Shown here piece after piece: positions 33,905 to 46,748 of a DNA stretch of 64,000 nucleotides. The translations under genes were made by a program, and so were the position numbers. The first letter of the stretch is position 1. Each line of letters begins with the position of its first letter. Source of the DNA: Ilyonectria destructans (lineage: Eukaryota > Ascomycota > Sordariomycetes > Hypocreales > Nectriaceae); NCBI GenBank assembly GCA_020740775.1, contig JAHEWK010000026.1:372001-436000 (forward strand), in the 5' to 3' direction. The notes beneath the pieces are model-generated. The model was not told the DNA's origin, ran no database searches, and saw only the letters and a list, made by a program, of their open reading frames with translations.

Positions 33905-34150
33905 CATCGAAGGGCTTGATCACTAACGACGCAATTACATGACCGTTCCCTAGCATCCGTGGTTGTCACTGAGGAATCAGATCGGCATGAGTGACGTGCC
34001 ACGCGACATGGATGGCTCGAGCAGGGGAACAGAACGGAATTTGCCGTTCATCGATGAGCAGGTCCTCTTGTCGGCTGTGAAGGATGTTCCTATGCGCGTA
34101 GAATACCTGGGGGAACAATGACCCGGAATGAGAAACTTTGAGCGTGCAGG
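33905..34150. repeat. Dispersed direct repeat, copy 1
   Basis: Shares blocks TCGAAGGGCTTGATC, GCGACATG, GAGCAGGG and ACGGAATTTGCC.TTCATCGAT with 36010-36210 in the same order and orientation. Near the right end AGAAACTTTGAGCGTG matches the reverse of a block in copy 2. No coding content I can name. Confidence 0.5.
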
Positions 34151-34169
34151 TGAAACAAAGAGTCATGGC

Positions 34170-36000
34170 ACCAAGCGAGTTAATACACGACTCGCTCTTC
34201 TGCCATAGCTGCGTCCGCCTTGCGGCCCGCCGTCGTTCGCCTTATCACTAGCCAGCCTGACATCCCTTCGGTCGATCGTGCTACAATTCTAGAAAGAAAT
34301 TAGCAGGACCTATTATGCCATAAGCTCCAGCGATGAGTGCGATCCCCACAACGGATCGGCATGCCTTCATGTGATGGGCCATTTTAAACAGAATATCTAC
34401 CCGGCGAGGGTAAAAACAGGCATCTCAATCAAGACACTGCGGGCACGAGGGGGATGCATACGCAGCAATTGTTAATAGGGAGGGGCGCAGGCCTGCAGTA
34501 CAACCTACGGTTCCTCACCTTTCAGGGAAAGCTTGGCCAATCCCCTACCGTGAAGGCTCGGCCAAGCATGTTGGGAATGCGGGCACGGGAACAGGGATCT
34601 GGGCCAAGAGAGCACGGTTGAAAATAAATTCCCAGGCGACAGGGTGCCTCCTAAGGCCGGGCTGCGCCAAAGAGGAGTCCGAGGACCGTGACAACTCCAA
34701 TGGTAATTTAAACCATGCCGTCGGTGCCGGGGCGTGCAAAGCGGGCTGTCCCAACGGACGTAGTCAGCTATAGGCGGGAACGTGTCTCCCGCCATCTCGG
34801 GTAAAGCCGAGCGAGTTCGCCCCCGGTCCAGTGGCGCCGCGTATGTGTACCTGGGCATTCCGATGACCACACCCAAGCCTAGCGTTCCCGCCCCCCTCCC
34901 CGCCCAACATGTCCGCAGAGACGCACGACGTAGCCACAGGGCGGCGCACCACGTCGTGCCGTCCGCGTTTGCGGCTGTCGTCATGCTCTGACCCAAAAAT
35001 CCGCCGTGGGGACGTGCATTTAATGACCAGAGGGCACATGCCAACCAAAAAAAGATTAGAGTATCAGTGGCTCCCTAGCCTCTCCCAGATAGGAGCATAT
35101 AATCGAGCCAGTTAGGTTATTCGCTGCGTGTGCTAGCGGCGGTTGGTTGGTAGTGTGTGGTGAACTGCCCCTATGCTAGTTTATTGGGTGGACTTGAGAC
35201 TCGCGTCAACATGCATCCCCGCCCAGACGGTCGTGCTTGAGAGACCGAAAAAGCGAACACGAAACATGCAGGGCAGATTGGGTCCACCTTCGAAACACCT
35301 AGCCGTCTCGATGGACCCAGAAGCCTCGTGGTTGAGCAAACGTCGATGTCGACTCCGTGCCGCTGGTGCTGCTGTGTTTGCGACGGGTTCTAGGACGACA
35401 GGCATTTCGATTCTCGCACGCGACTGAGCTGTGATTCGCTCCATGCAGCGTCCCTCGACGCCTGGAGTGAATCACGGCGAAGGGGAAGATGAGGCGTGTG
35501 GTGACCTGTCCTGACCCTTGTTGAGCCCTTAATAAAATGCAACCCAGTGCCAGCGGGTTGGGATGCCTAATAGCACCCTGCAGAGGTCATCCAGTGAATG
35601 GGTACCAGTGGCATCGCCCTGCCCTTGCAAGGCCCCAGGTTCAGCCAGGTTGCCGGCGCCGCTGCTCTATGACATAGCCAGAGCCCGGCCATTACCAACT
35701 GAATCATGACGTCGCAGGAGCCCCTAGCTGTGCGGAGAGGGGTTGCTATTATTTACGGACCCACAATTTAGAAGCCAATATACTCTTCGGTCCAGCTTCT
35801 CCCGCGCCCCTTGTTGATCCGTTTAAGGCTGCGCCGCTCGAATCATCGGCGAGCTAGCGGCGGGACGGACCAAGGCGGACGAGGCACTAAGGTTATGGAG
35901 TTGTAGTGCATATAGGGGTAGAACCACTTATAGAAGGCAAACTTAAGTTGTTCTGGCATCTTAGCGCCCAAATTCTTCTGTAGGGCGTGATCGACGGGAT
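34170..36000. other. Long stretch without a supported gene
   Basis: About 1.8 kb. The largest frame (34505-35044, minus, 179 residues) has random-looking composition rich in Trp, Arg and Cys, with no motif and overlapping frames on the other strand. No RNA gene or clear transposon end seen. Confidence 0.4.
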
Positions 36001-36009
36001 GGATTGGGG

Positions 36010-36210
36010 AGCTCGAAGGGCTTGATCGCCAACGGCGCACCGCGCGACATGCATCGCTGGAGCAGGGCAGAAACGGAATTTGCCATTCATCGATAGGGCG
36101 CAAAAAATGTGCAAGAGTACCTCCTCATCAAAGGAGGCCTTGTGTCCTTCCACCCTGAAACCGATGGAGGGGCTAGTTACTTCACCTACACGCTCAAAGT
36201 TTCTCATTCT
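36010..36210. repeat. Dispersed direct repeat, copy 2
   Basis: Second, diverged copy of the 33.9-34.15 kb repeat (TCGAAGGGCTTGATC, GCGACATG, ACGGAATTTGCC). The two copies diverge completely on both sides. Confidence 0.5.
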
Positions 36211-36499
36211 GTCTTCCTGGTCGTTGTTCCCCCAACTACTCTAGCATAGGAACAGCCTTTACAGCCGATCAAGTCGACCTGCTCATTCGGATGAAGGAGA
36301 ATAGGAATCAGCCTTGGAAGGAGATGCATGGGAGAAAAGAGAATGCCATCAGCAGCTCTTTGGCATAGGGCGCAAGACACGTTGAGGGTTCTCGAGACCT
36401 GCACGTAGAGAACTGGGAATTTGAGGAAATGGTCACAGAGTTTGCTAGAGTAAGGCAATTTAGCTAGACGCTCGACATTCAGTGGTCGGCAAGTGATCA

Positions 36500-36840
36500 G
36501 CGGCGGCACTTGCCGACCACTGGCTGGGTCAATAACCTCACACGGACGCGCCGGTCGGTAGGGTGTACTGGGTGTGTCCGAGTTGATCCCTTGAATGTGC
36601 CATCTCCGGTGTCTGCACGCGGGCGCATGGAAGAGGCAGAGTCGCGCTAAAGCAGTCGCCTTCGCACTTCGTCTCGAATCGCGGCTCGCGGCATACCCAC
36701 CTGACCAGCTTTTGTGGCTCGAATACTCGAGGGTAGCAATAGGCCTTGAGGTAGATGGATAGCCAGGATTTAGTGCCACGGAGCTCGATGCTAAGATGCG
36801 GCTGCAGGGCCCAGATCTCAGGGACCGCGGCTTCATACTA
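36500..36840 (-). pseudogene. Uncharacterised protein fragment
   Basis: One minus-strand frame reads protein-like sequence for about 110 residues (PEIWALQPHLSIELRGTKSW, LSIYLKAYCYPRVFEPQKLV) before stops. It has no start codon nearby and is overlapped by a longer but less protein-like frame (36204-37013). I do not recognise the family; it is probably an exon-sized gene relic. Confidence 0.3.
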
Positions 36841-37215
36841 GCACCGGCAGAGCGTCCAGCGGAATCTTCCGTCAGGAGGGAAGGGGGGAAAAGTCCTCGT
36901 GGTAAGGGAACGTGGTCATCGGACCAGGTCTGCGTTAGCATGAGCAACCATGATGCGACTTGAACATCTCGAGCGCGAGTCTCGGCATGATTATGCAGCA
37001 ATAAGTGCTGCATGCTGAGTGCTTGTACATTACTGGCTGGCGCATCTTGTGCCCTGATATGGACTGGTGCAGAACCAATTATGTTAATTTAATACGTGCC
37101 GAACTGCTGCAGTGTTTCACACGGCCGTCAACCCAAAAAAAAATCGCACGCAGGTGACCGTCGCGGCGTGGGTTTACCCCACCCCTCTTTGTGCCTGCTC
37201 CTGATAACCGTGAGC

Positions 37216-37278
37216 TTCGTTCCGAAAGGCATGACGTGTATGGCTGGGGCTTATGGCCCACTCTTACATCATACCTAG
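37216..37278 (+). mobile_element. Isolated Helitron-type terminus
   Basis: TTCGTTCCGAAAGGC (37216-37230) is the same type of 15-bp motif found at the outer ends of Helitrons A and B. It is followed by a short GGGC-loop-GCCC hairpin (37247-37259), 15 nt and CTAG (37275-37278). The order and spacing (63 bp from motif to CTAG) parallel the right end of Helitron B (56 bp). No matching opposite end was found to its left, so it is a solo end or the end of a decayed non-autonomous element. Confidence 0.5.
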
Positions 37279-37753
37279 GTCTTCCAATCACGTGGCACGT
37301 ACCACTACGTTGTTCGATGCTTCAATGAAAATTGAACAGCATATGAGACGGCCGGAGTTGCATCTACGGAAGGGAGTGAATGAGAAAGGAGAGATTAGAC
37401 GCAGTGATGGTTAAGTGCAGGAATACAACCTCAGTGAGGTAGCTCCTGTAATGGGATTGCTTGGAATATGTGTTCGAGCGATAGGCTTCGATATCCGTCA
37501 GCTGGAGGATAGGATCTTGATTGGAAGTAGCTCTCGTTAGGGGTGGGGTCAGGGCGCAGCACCCGAATAGGGGCAGCCCGAATGCTTGAACGAATGCAGC
37601 TGAGGGGAAACAACGCTACCGGGACAACCCGCCTCATGAGGATCAGGAATGCGGCTGAAATATGACCCCTCGGCGCATTCCTCGCACGGACCGAATTGCG
37701 GGATGGTGCATGGACGTCTTGTACATGACTTGACGAGGTCACCAGGCAGCCAG

Positions 37754-38227
37754 TCATTTAGCATCTCCTGGATGCCCAATGCTAGTGAGCGGCTGTCGTG
37801 GAAGGTTCGAGAAGGCCCAAGCAAGCTTTCGCCTCTTGGATTCGGATGGTGCGGTGCGGGAAGGATGGGCCTGGCTGGCGCGAAACAATTCATCCTTAGC
37901 AAGCCCGGTGCCGGCCAGGCGCGGGCGCTGAGAAGCGCCGTTTGCGTTGCAAATATTGTCGATAATCAGCAAAAGGTCCCGTACTGCCGAAGATATGTCT
38001 GGGTCATCGAGAGCCTGGTGGTGGTCGGCCGACGGCTTCCCTCGGTCGAACCCGACATGCCGGCCCCATTGCTCGAAGCGGAGCTTTTCAGCCTTGAACT
38101 GGGTGTCTAGCACCTGAGAATCAGCCCCGAAAGACCTGTAAGACTGCACCTTCTCGACGGCTTCTAAGCAGGAACTGAAGAGGCCGGCAAGCCCAGCGAT
38201 CCCAATGGCCAGTCCAACAGGTTCCAT
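37754..38227 (-). CDS. HeLo-domain protein (prion-inhibition/propagation type), probably truncated
   Basis: Open frame of 157 residues starting MEPVGLAIGIAGLAGLFSSC, followed by LEAVEKVQSYRSFGADSQVL, KAEKLRFEQWGRHVGF and DDPDISSAVRDLLLIIDNI. These match the HeLo domain of HET-S-like proteins: a short hydrophobic N-terminal helix that inserts in membranes, then helices with the FEQW-type signature. HeLo domains act as cell-death effectors downstream of NLRs. The domain should continue after KRRKLAWAF, but the frame changes character there, while another frame (SLALGIQEMLNDWLPGDLVK) looks more natural. A frameshift near 37820 probably truncates it. No amyloid-forming motif is seen. Confidence 0.6.
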   Translation of the reverse strand: MEPVGLAIGIAGLAGLFSSCLEAVEKVQSYRSFGADSQVLDTQFKAEKLRFEQWGRHVGFDRGKPSADHHQALDDPDISSAVRDLLLIIDNICNANGASQRPRLAGTGLAKDELFRASQAHPSRTAPSESKRRKLAWAFSNLPRQPLTSIGHPGDAK

Positions 38228-38443
38228 GGCTGCGTGCTTTGGTTGCGGGAATAAATCCGAGCGGGGTGCCTCTTGATAGGCGGCCTGGTGAGACAGCCAA
38301 GTTTCTTTGCACAGCCACATACGGCAGCCTGCACGTCATGTGCAGCTTGTCGCCCACAGCATGCAAGTGCAGCCAATCTGAGGGGGAAGAGGTAGAACCT
38401 GCCGACATCGTATTAGGGCAAGAGCAGTTCGGAGCGGTGGATA

Positions 38444-38505
38444 ATTCAGCCCGAAGGGCGTTTTATTCAGCCCGAAGGGCGTTTGCCTTTGCCTTTCGGT
38501 ATGAA
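38444..38505. repeat. Helitron A left terminal region
   Basis: A 20-21-bp unit ATTCAGCCCGAAGGGCGTTT occurs twice in tandem (38444 and 38465), each with the hairpin GCCCGAAGGGC. It is followed by the inverted motif GCCTTTCGGTATGAA, which itself can pair (CCTTTC/GAAAGG). Confidence 0.6.
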
Positions 38506-39076
38506 AGGTCTTCTTAAGCTCTGGGATTTTTCACCCCCCCAAAATCCCGATTACCCGATTCGGAAGCGCAACTGCACCTCTGGTTGGCCCGGATTAATAC
38601 ACACCCGGGTCCCTCTAATGGTTCTAATCCTCCCCCCGAGTGAAAAGACGTCTTCATTGGCTGGGGATTTTCTGCTAAGAATCACGTGAGATTCACGTGA
38701 GCTCTTAATTTATAATAATGTCGTTGCTCTTCTCGTGTGCATTTTGTGAGGTTCTTGCTTCTGCTTGAGTTAGATGAAATCTATTACATTAGATCGGATT
38801 TTTAATAGAAATCTCATTATTGATCTCCTTTTTGGAATACCTGGTAGCAACTTGGCGGAGATTTTGGGTCTTTGGTGGATGTCTGGTGCTGCGAACCCCG
38901 CGTCAGGCGTCATCATCGTCATCGAACGCGAACCGGACGTTCCGGGCGGGGTACATCATCATCCCTGCGTAAAAGAGCCAGAACGACGGGGGCAATGGAA
39001 TCGGAACAAAACACCCATCATCTATCAATACATACTTGACTGTTCCTTGGATTCGCTATCTAAATTATAAACTATA

Positions 39077-42000
39077 TTATTGCTCGTAGTGTGCGGTTGG
39101 GTGCAATAATGATAACCGGGCCTCGTTTAATGTTCCCCCACACAATTGCTCCAGCCTAGCCTCGCCATCAAACATTTCCTGTGGTATTTTATTCCCGACT
39201 ATATCCTTCACACGCGCCTTTGACAGCAATATAATACCATCCAGCGATGTGCACCGCGATAGCTGCACATACAGGCTATATGGATCGCACTTTCGTGGCT
39301 CGAGTTGTCCAGTCTTGGTATTCAGCTTTGTCCCGGTTCCTCGCAGCTCCAGCGCAATCTGGAGGAGGGTTTCGCCTTGGATTTTGTAATCGGTGCATGC
39401 GAATGCCGCAGTGCAGGGAAGTCCTCGCCGGCTCACATTATGCCTCTGCCAAGGCCTCTTCTTGACCCTCTTCTTCTTTTCGATTGGTATTTGGGCACTC
39501 GTTGGAGTAAGCAGGATTGTGCCTGGTGGCATTTCATCAAATTCGAACTTCTTGGTTGACTCGGACGACAGGATGATGCCGGCAGGTGGTCCAAAGTGGA
39601 GGATGATGTTCGGGGCGAGTTGATAGCCTGGGAATCTTTTGCTGTCTGGTATAACTTCTAGCGCTGTGTACTTGGCGCCATTCACGAGCTTGAGGCCTGG
39701 GTTTATATTCATGGTCACCACAACCGGCATACCAGGCACGAACATGAATGTGGCCGGCACACAGATCTTACTGTCATCCCCGACGCTGGCCATAAGCGTA
39801 GCTTCTTCCTCCGTTACCGGCAATGTATTGGGTTTGCCCCAACGGTGCTCGGATAGAAATATCCGGACTGGCTTCTGTTCGTTCCTCTGGAAGGCCAAAA
39901 CGGCATCCATGTTCAGGCACCACCTGGTGCTATTGAGCGGTGTAACTACTGTGATGCCCTTGCTCCATGGTATGGCTCGGCCTTCCTGAAAGCACCGGCT
40001 ATTAAGAAGCTCCATGTCGGACTCGTCTTGCTGCCCCTGCCGGATCCGAGTCAGCAGCCGCTGCAGCTCCGGGTCCCCCGCTGCGCGTACCTGTTCGGTG
40101 AGCATGACGACGGTGGTAAATCGAGCCCAGAGTGCGTGCGCCCTCATTTCGTCCGCAATCCTAAGGGCGGACCATGGCGTCAATAGCGACTTGTTTTGCA
40201 CTGGGCGGAACTGGTGGAAATCTCCCGATAGTAGCACCACTGGGATGCCGCCAAAATCTTGATTCGATCCCCGGGAGGCGCAAAGTCGCTTGTTGATGTC
40301 GGAGAGCGTCTGGAGGCCCAGCATGCTCACCTCGTCAATGATGAGCAGCCACTTTTCTCTCCATCTTCTTCGAGCATCACCGTCCACGTAGGTTACCGTG
40401 CTGCCATCGTCGGCATTGCTGCCGGATGCGTTGGGTTGCATCCCACAGGCGGAGTGAATAGTCACGCCGTTGATCCGCGCTGCTGCGGCCCCCGATGTCG
40501 CCGTCATAAGCAGCCTGTGCGATATGTCTTTGCTAGCGAACAATTCCGCCAACGCCTCGATGACCCTGGACTTCCCGGTGCCGCCCTCCCCACCCAGGAA
40601 CACGCATAGTTGTGCGTTATCATTGTTCTCGACATTACTGCTCTCAAAATTATCGCTGTTATCTTCGTCCGGGATGGTATCAAGATGGCGACACACTAAA
40701 AGGAAGGCGATTTCCTGCCGCTCGTTCAAGGTGAACCTCTTTGCAATCTCCCGACCGGCTTGGAGGAATGTTGTCGACGGTCCAAAGGCGACCCTGGCAC
40801 TGGGTCTCTGAGTGTTCCGGGTGTCTGGTTCTGACATTTCTGTAATATCTTCTCCCGCGCCCGCGAAGGTATGGTTCAGTGATGCTTCTGCGCCGGCAGC
40901 TGTGTTCTGCGTAATCTGAACTCCATCAGAGCCTTGGATTCTTTTCACAATTTCCTTGTCAGCTTGATCCTGCTTGCTCTTAATTCCTCTAAGCTGACGT
41001 TGCGTTGGGAGCTCGCTCTTGGTTACCATAGTTGGCTGGTACTGCGCTGGGTTCTCTGCGGAAGCGACAGTCTCGACATCATCCGCAAAGTCGGGGATAT
41101 CTGCTTGGGCTTCGCGGAGCTGATCTAGCATCTGCAAAAGATGCTCCGAACCAGCGGTCGCCTGGTTGGGGGCTGTAGCACCTCGTACTGTCTCAATCAA
41201 TCGGCCAAGCTGGCCAAGCTGGTCTGGGCGATATGCTTTTACTGGGCCTGTAGGATCTTGGAGATCATACCCCATAGCGTCGATATCATCCAAAATGGCG
41301 TCGTCCCCCGCAGCCGCCCACTGCTTTGCGTCTCGCCGCGCATCTTCCGCTGATCGCTTCAAGAGCTGGATGTTGCCTGCGATAGTCTGGAGTCTTTTGG
41401 GCAGTCGCTGTCTCCAGTACTCCCAGATTTCGTTGATGTCACCAGACGCTGCTGTAATAAATTTCTCCCATGGTACGAAGAGTGCAAGGTGCTGTACTGC
41501 AGCTCTGGTACTCATATCAGTACATGCTCTTTGTTTATCTGTACTGTTGCATGGCTTGTGCTTACCTGCGGTATCTGTCTGCGTTTGTGTCAATATCAAA
41601 GTCCATATCGAGAAAGCCGTTGATGCATGGCACTGCATACTTCCCCGGGGGTCTTAGAACCTGCACCCAGTCCCTTCCCGGCTTCCAGTTCCTTTCAAAT
41701 TCTATCTTCACCAACTCCTTGGAAGATGAATCTATCCTCTTTTGTAATGTAACAAGCGACACGTAGTCATAGAAGCATAATGTCTGCAGCACCTCTCCAC
41801 GGTGGTGGTAGGCTTCAATGTATGGTAGCTTCTTGCCATCGCTTCCCACCAAGACCCTCTCCGCGCTGGCTTCCGCGTCGTTGCCGTTGCCGTTGCCACC
41901 TATGTTCTCGATAGGTCGATCATCGTCATCGCCTAAAGTGCTACTGCATCGCTGGAGATACTGCCAGCGTCGGAGTATTGCCCAGTATATCATTGTCATA

Positions 42001-45000
42001 TTCACATATGACCATTGTTTGGTACTCGAGAACTCACTTGGGTAATCCAAGAAGTGCGCAATCACCTCCACCTGCGATAATGGCCTCTCGGTGAATATTC
42101 TGTTTGCGATTCTCATCAAATACTGGCGATTTAGATTTGCCTTGGCTTCGTAGTTTGCAGTTGTTGCACCTAGCCCGACGGCGCTGGTTGTGCTGATACT
42201 CGGAAAGAGCTCTGCTGCTATGGCCACTCTCTTCCAGATCGGATCTTGGATCTTTGTGGCGTAGTTTGTCAAGTAGTATATCAGCGCCATTGTCTTGCTT
42301 TGGGTCCCGATGAAGGAGATGTCGTGATTGTGCCGCAGCCCGACCGCCATTGGCTTGTTCCATCGGTTGATCATGGGATGTGAGCGTTGGAGCCGAAGTA
42401 TACCATCCGCGCCGAATTCGCTTTTTGTAAAGAGCTTCCAAGGCGCATGGAACCGACATGTGGGCTTTTTGTCCCCCTCCTTGTTATGAGAGTATTTGAC
42501 ACAAGTTGCGGTATGGACGTGCATCTGGACCCTGCCCGCGCAAAAGTGGGCTTCATCGTCAAACTGTTCAGAGAAGCGCCCTGCATCGGTCATCAGGTAG
42601 GATATGTTGTCGTAAACCAGCCTAGTCTCGCTCTCCTCGCTAAAGGCAGCAGATTCATCCAGGTCCTGGATAATAGTTCAGCTTCCGACCCCACATTGGC
42701 TTTCGGTCATATCAGTATATGAATGTACGTACCTCAGTGAAGACAGAATCGACATATTTCAGGATTCCTTCCCTTTCCATCGCCGCACTCTCATCATCCT
42801 CCCCGTTTCCATGAGCACCGACAAAGTGTCCGAGCTCCAAGTTCCCTTCAAGCCATAGCAAACCATGGACATGAAGAGCACCGCGTTCGTTGGTCTCGAC
42901 AGCGCCAAAATACTGTCCAATCTGACCAAACACAGATTCCTCCCCAACCTTGACGTAATGCTCAAAGAACATCTCTACTTCGCGGTGGAAGAAGATGGCA
43001 GAGCTTATGGGGTCAGTTATCGCCAGCTTCACTCTCTCATACCTATCCTGAAGGGCCCGAAGCAGGGTTGCTTCCGCGGCAGCCTTGTCCTCCTTTCGAT
43101 ATGCCGCCAGACGTAGCTTTACCGGGTTCGTAATGTCATTAGGGTTCAGCGTAAACCAAATCGCCGGTAGACCGTATCTGATGATGAGCGCTTTAATCTT
43201 TCTGCGCATGGCTAGCCGCGACTCCTGCGACATGGCCTGTTTGTGGCCAAAGTATGAGATGTATCGCAGGAGCTTTTTGATATCTTCATCTCGGGTGCTC
43301 CCGCCAGCCTCTAACTCCTTTTGCACTTCCGCCAGTCTCTCTAGTGTTAACGACTGAATGATCCTCTCAACCTCAGGAAAATCGTTCCGTCGCACGCTCA
43401 CCATACTTACTCCTCTATTCCTAGACCGAACCTCTATGTTGAACACTAGGAATGAAAACGCCGGATGATTGGCAAAGCGACCACCATGTCGTTGCAGCAC
43501 TTTCTTCATCCATGCGTGAAGTCCGAGATTACGTGTTGGCGAAGTCGCATCCTCTCCACCCTCTCCACCCTCTCCAATACTGTCTCTATCACGGACATGC
43601 CCTGTGAGCTGGACACTGTTCTTCCACAGGTCCGATTCCATCTCTTCCTTGCACCGTGGCCCACCGAAACCGAATGGGAATAGTGTTGGAAATGCTTTTG
43701 CAAGATGCCAGAGATCATTGCTATCTGCAAACTCATTGCCTCTTGAAATGTGAATGTATGGCTGAAGGTGGGAATCCTGCGCGCTCCCAGTCGGCTGGTT
43801 GGGCGGCTGTGTTTGCGCATTTGTGTGTCCACCTCTGATTGTATCAATAGCAAATTGCAGTTTATCGGCATCGGTTGCTCGCGGTGCTGTATCCAGTGGA
43901 AACATACCAGATGCAAGGATCTCATCAAGAAAGCTTCCCATGCCCTCATACTCGAGCTCCTCCCGACTGCGCTCGTCATAGAGCTGCTGATCCTCGTCGT
44001 AACTTACATCATTCTCATCATACGCTCTGCCCAGCCCGTCCACAATCTGTTCGAGTGACTGGGGCCCAGCGTCATCCATTCCACGTTCTGCCGGGGGCAC
44101 GATGTGCGCTGTTCGCGTTTCTTCCCATGCCGATGGTTCATCTCTCTCTATCCTGTCATAGATCTGGCTCGGAACCCCATGCGCCGGCTCTCCCCAACTA
44201 TCCAACTCGGCTTTGTCGATTTGGATGTGCCGATAGTGGGGGTTAAATTCTTTTAGCCAAAGCAACGCCCGTTCCACAGCTCCTCTCCGGACTGAGAGCA
44301 ACTTAGATAGATCGCTGGGGGCTGGTCTCTGCGGCCCATGCCAGGATATATGGATATCCTCCAAAGATTGTAGAAGCGGATGTGGTAGTACTGTGGTAAC
44401 CAAGTCTTGAACACTGTTTGGAAACACAGTTATGTGACCCTTTACATGCCGTGCATATGCCGTACTCTGTTTGGTGCTTTTTGTCACTTTGATTCTTGCA
44501 ACGAAGCCGAAATGGGTGTTGAGTGCAATCAGCTTCTCCTCAACCAAAGTCAAATCTCTGAGAGCATCCGGGTACATGTGCTCGCAACCAAGTGCTTGAT
44601 GCAAGTTCCCGCCCCGCGCCATATTGCATTCGCGGATCTTCATGGCACAGTTTTCGCAGCTCGGTATAGCCTTGCCAACAGGGAAGCAATCTGGACATGA
44701 ATACGTGAGGCAGCTATTCATCGCTGCGCTATTTGTCCACTCTTCCCAGCTAAGCTCTTTTATCTCCGTGGTGCTGATCTTCTGATAGCATATCATGCAT
44801 GTGTGTATGGGTAGGGTGTCGATGTTGTGAAATGCTTGATAAAAGTCCATGACTGTGGATATATTCCTCTCACGGGGAACCGGCTTACGCCAATCCTTTG
44901 TGTAGGATATTCTCTCGTTCTCAGTAAATTCATCTTCCAGATGCTTAATTGCTCTCTCGAATGCCTGGGCTTGCTCTTCAAGGTTGCTATTCTCAACCCG

Positions 45001-46041
45001 TCTTCGATTTTGCCTTTTGTTTTGTTCTTGTCCGTGTTGATCAGCCTTACGCTTGGCGCCAAGTTCTTGTTGGCCATGTTGATCCACATCTGAAAAGCTT
45101 GGAATGCTCATACATTGCTGCACGCCCAGTGCATTGTGCGGGTGATATTGGCTGGCGTCGGTTATTTCTGCAGCCTGTGTGGGGTTTGGTGCTATCAGCG
45201 GTTGCGCTGGTACAGGTTTTATTTGCTGTGCTTGTTGCGACCTCCTTTTCTGACGTCGTGGAGCATTAGATGGCAACTGGGAACTGGCTGGGGGGCTCCC
45301 AACGGCAACCAGTGGTCTTTGCTGTTGGGTTTGTCTCCTTTGCCGCCAGTTTCTTTCCCGGGCATCTTTCCGTCTTGATGCACGAGAAGTTCGCGGTTTG
45401 CCTCTTGATCTTGGAGGCGCCTGTATTGGTGTCGTACTCCTTGGCGACGGTCGACTCATCCAGCTTTCAGGTCCCTGTATTTGAGTATTGATGGTGTCGG
45501 CTTGGTATGCACTTGGCTGATATTCCCGCATCCGATTTCCTTCTCGAACATCTCTCCGCTTTGGTGCACAAGAACCTCGCGGCCTGCCTCTTTTTCTTGG
45601 AGGCACTTGTGTCGGCGTCGTGCTCCCTGGGGGTGGCCGGGTCATCCAGTTTCCTGCCGCCTGTGTTTGCGCATTCGCATTGTCGATTTGATTTACACTT
45701 GATCGGTATTGTTGGTGATTGCCTGGTTTGCTTGATTGGCCAGTTAGTTGTGATCCGTCTAGTGCCGGGTCTATAGGTACGGTTTCTGGAATATCACCAG
45801 GTGTACTCGGTTGGACAGTAGAGTGTGACTTCATTAATGCCAAGCCCACAGGCTGGACGTCCGGAACACGATCGCATATGCTTGGTTGGACAATAGAATG
45901 TGATTCTCTTAGTGTTGCGTTTGTATTCGAGTTTGCCGCACTAAAGATATCATTGTACGTGTTCAGCCCGAGACTGCTGATTGCGCTGCCAGGCGTTCGA
46001 CCACGCAACCTTTCAAGTAGAGCAGATAATGACGAATCCAT
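39077..46041 (-). CDS. Helitron A replication initiator-helicase (RepHel)
   Basis: Three exons: 42733-46041, 41566-42665 (67-nt intron before it) and 39077-41504 (61-nt intron before it), all in phase, giving 2278 residues without a stop. The N-terminus is Gln/Pro-rich with AT-hook-like RKRGRPRGS, then a Cys-rich zinc-finger-like region. The Helitron-like N domain (WFTLNPNDITNPVKLRLAAY) has the metal-binding HVH of the HUH endonuclease at about residues 1057-1059. The tyrosine motif YYLTNYATK lies at about 1233-1241, in exon 2. Exon 3 encodes a PIF1-family helicase with Walker A GGEGGTGKSR (about 1775), Walker B LLIIDEVSMLG, GDFHQF.PV, and C-terminal CTDYKIQGETL and LYVQLSRC. The protein nicks and unwinds element DNA for rolling-circle transposition. 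All key motifs appear intact. Confidence 0.9.
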
Positions 46042-46374
46042 TACAAGATAGTCGTGTATTCTTAGGGTGCGTAATCATGTGTATTAAGCTAAACAGCATT
46101 ATAAATATGAACAATAAAGGTTGATGCCATTCACAATGCTGTTTTGGGATCGGTACATTCTGGGGCAGAGTTCGATTCTCCCACACCAACCTGTCCTACT
46201 CTGCTCTTCGTCCGATTCTATCCCGATACTCCCACGTCATCTTTATCTCTATTATACCTATCAAACTATATGATAATATCGACTATCGTCATTGTCTTGA
46301 CCCACCTACCAATAAATGATAGGTCTATCCCACCATGGTCTTCTTTACTCTTCCAATTTCATCCCAATATCGGA

Positions 46375-46625
46375 CTTGATTATTCATCCCGTCATCTACT
46401 CGGAGCATCATCACGCCGGTATACCAATAGAGCATCATATTCCTCCACCCTCTTACTTTCGTGATAATTAACTTCGGGCTTGATTATTCATCCCATTATC
46501 TAGTCGGAATGCCATTACACCGGTATACCAATACGGCATCATACTCCTCCACCCTCTTATTCATATGGCCGCTGCAGTATTGATATACCAATAGATCAAA
46601 ATATCCCTTCACCCTCTTTCGTTGT
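46375..46625 (+). repeat. Tandem repeat, about 105-bp unit, 2.5 copies
   Basis: Copies begin near 46375 and 46481, with a partial third from about 46567. Conserved cores are GACTTGATTATTCATCCC / GGCTTGATTATTCATCCC, CCGGTATACCAATA and TCCTCCACCCTCTTA. Divergence of roughly 10-15 percent by eye. Confidence 0.75.
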
Positions 46626-46748
46626 AATGGTAACATCGATGGGCACTTATGTGATTGATATAATACACACCACGTTATTTCATCTACCTATCATATACTG
46701 CCCAGCTCTCATACTTGTTTTTTCTTCTTTTTTTTTCATGTATTAATA

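Noticed and set aside
34505..35044. Minus-strand frame of 179 residues
   Set aside because: Composition is random-looking (many Trp, Arg, Cys, Pro), with no motif, and it overlaps long frames on the other strand in GC-rich DNA.
36204..37013. Minus-strand frame of 269 residues
   Set aside because: A different frame in the same place (36500-36840) reads more like protein, so this one is probably a shadow of a gene relic.
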